Assembly (NCBI GenBank): GCA_025351875.1
Contig: JANXVA010000078.1
Coordinates: forward strand, 1 to 33,120
From: Myxococcales bacterium
GTDB taxonomy: Bacteria; Myxococcota_A; Polyangia; Polyangiales; Polyangiaceae
DNA length: 33,120 nt
Reading direction: 5' to 3'
Shown here piece after piece: positions 32,339 through 33,120 of the stretch (positions are counted from its first letter, which is position 1; every line of letters begins with the position of its first letter). The notes beneath the pieces are model-generated. The model ran no database searches and had not been told where the DNA came from. It worked only from the letters and a program-made list of their open reading frames with translations. The position numbers and the translations under genes were made by a program.

Positions 32339-32935
32339 TCAGAGGTAGCCGCTCACCACGACGGCGACGAGGACCGGCGCGACGAGTCCGACCGCCGAGC
32401 CGACGACATGGTCGCGCACGCGCAGCTTGCTCGAGGCCAGCGCATAGCTGAGCGGCGGGGCGAGCCAGAGGACGAGACGGAGGAGCGCGACGGTCTGCAC
32501 CGGGTGAGCCTCGAGGCGATCGAGCGCGCGCTGGGCGAACTTCCAGCGCGGTCGCCACGGGTCGGTCGACGAACGCGCGGCGGCGACGAGCTGCCGCGCG
32601 ACGAGGAACGAGACGGTGACGGCGAACACCGCGCCGGTGTATCCGAGCACGAAGCCGACGGTCGGTCCGAAGACCAGCCGCGCGACGACGATGAAGACCA
32701 TCCCCGGGAGGTGAAGCAGCTCACCCGCGGCCATGACGAGGAGGAAGAGGGGGGCGGCGAGCCATCCGAGCGCGAGCAGCTCGCGCTGGAGCATGGGCCC
32801 GTCGACACCGCTTCGCCGCGCGACGATCGCCGCGGCAATCAGGGTCAGAACGACGAGCACCGCGCCCACCCGTCGCGCCAGGAGGCCGCGCGCTGCGGGC
32901 GCCGGAGACGGAGTGGTGGCCGCAGGCTGGTTCAC
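32339..32935 (-). CDS. VTT/TVP38-TMEM64 (DedA-superfamily-like) membrane protein
   Basis: LLHLPGMVFIVVARLVFGPTVGFVLGYTGAVFAVTVSFLVARQLV...ALLRLVLWLAPPLSYALASSKLRVRDHVVGSAVGL. Confidence 0.75.
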   Translation of the reverse strand: MNQPAATTPSPAPAARGLLARRVGAVLVVLTLIAAAIVARRSGVDGPMLQRELLALGWLAAPLFLLVMAAGELLHLPGMVFIVVARLVFGPTVGFVLGYTGAVFAVTVSFLVARQLVAAARSSTDPWRPRWKFAQRALDRLEAHPVQTVALLRLVLWLAPPLSYALASSKLRVRDHVVGSAVGLVAPVLVAVVVSGYL

Positions 32936-32997
32936 GGCCTTCGTCCTAGACGAAAGCGCGCGGTCCGCAAGGTTATTTTACATCGTAAGGGAGAAGT

Positions 32998-33120
32998 CTG
33001 GCGCCCTCCGCGTACGAGGGAGAGTCCAAAGGAATCGTCAGCGGCAAGACCTACGTGTTCGGCCGAGGCGACTACGTCACGGGTGTCTTCAAGGGGTTCC
33101 TCGCGCGCATCGACGACGCG
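32998..33120 (+). CDS. 5' end of an unidentified CDS (runs off the right edge), possible CTG start
   Basis: (L)APSAYEGESKGIVSGKTYVFGRGDYVTGVFKGFLARIDDA; strong GC3 pattern; in-frame TAA at 32986; AAGGGAG just upstream of CTG 32998. Confidence 0.4.
   Translation, partial: MAPSAYEGESKGIVSGKTYVFGRGDYVTGVFKGFLARIDDA

Noticed and set aside
30939-32558. 539-aa minus-strand ORF
   Set aside because: Antisense to an MFS transporter with clear TM segments; low-complexity charged translation.
1-33120. CRISPR array, tRNA/rRNA genes, prophage, or a biosynthetic gene cluster
   Set aside because: No regularly spaced repeats, no tRNA/rRNA-like segments recognised, no phage structural genes, and the lone acyl-CoA ligase lacks neighbouring PKS/NRPS genes.

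Overview
High-GC window whose gene content looks like a myxobacterium or other Myxococcota (inference from a MYXO-CTERM-like tail, an AgmX/PglI-like C-terminus and many lipoproteins). No tRNA, rRNA or CRISPR array was recognised. I call about 27 CDS, one strongly damaged htrA-like pseudogene and one Tn5-like transposase fragment. Main blocks: (i) a divergent signalling cluster (CheA and CheY-like on minus; REC-PAS-histidine kinase and NtrC-type regulator on plus); (ii) a catalase-fold lipoprotein converging on an alpha/beta hydrolase; (iii) the htrA-like pseudogene; (iv) a dimethylglycine/sarcosine dehydrogenase-like flavoprotein; (v) a lipoprotein-rich stretch (about 9.7-24.5 kb) containing an 800-aa receptor with two kinase modules, divergent from a LuxR-type regulator coupled to an S33 peptidase, plus a VWA lipoprotein, an 896-aa protein with both a lipobox and a MYXO-CTERM-like tail, and a YkuD-like domain that appears to have lost its catalytic Cys and His; (vi) acyl-CoA ligase, alpha/beta hydrolase, Fpg, pirin, MFS and VTT-domain genes. 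Several real genes are absent from or mis-started in the ORF track (partial cheA, a 56-aa Cys-rich protein, a probable CTG-start gene at the right edge). Many listed ORFs are antisense artefacts of high GC.
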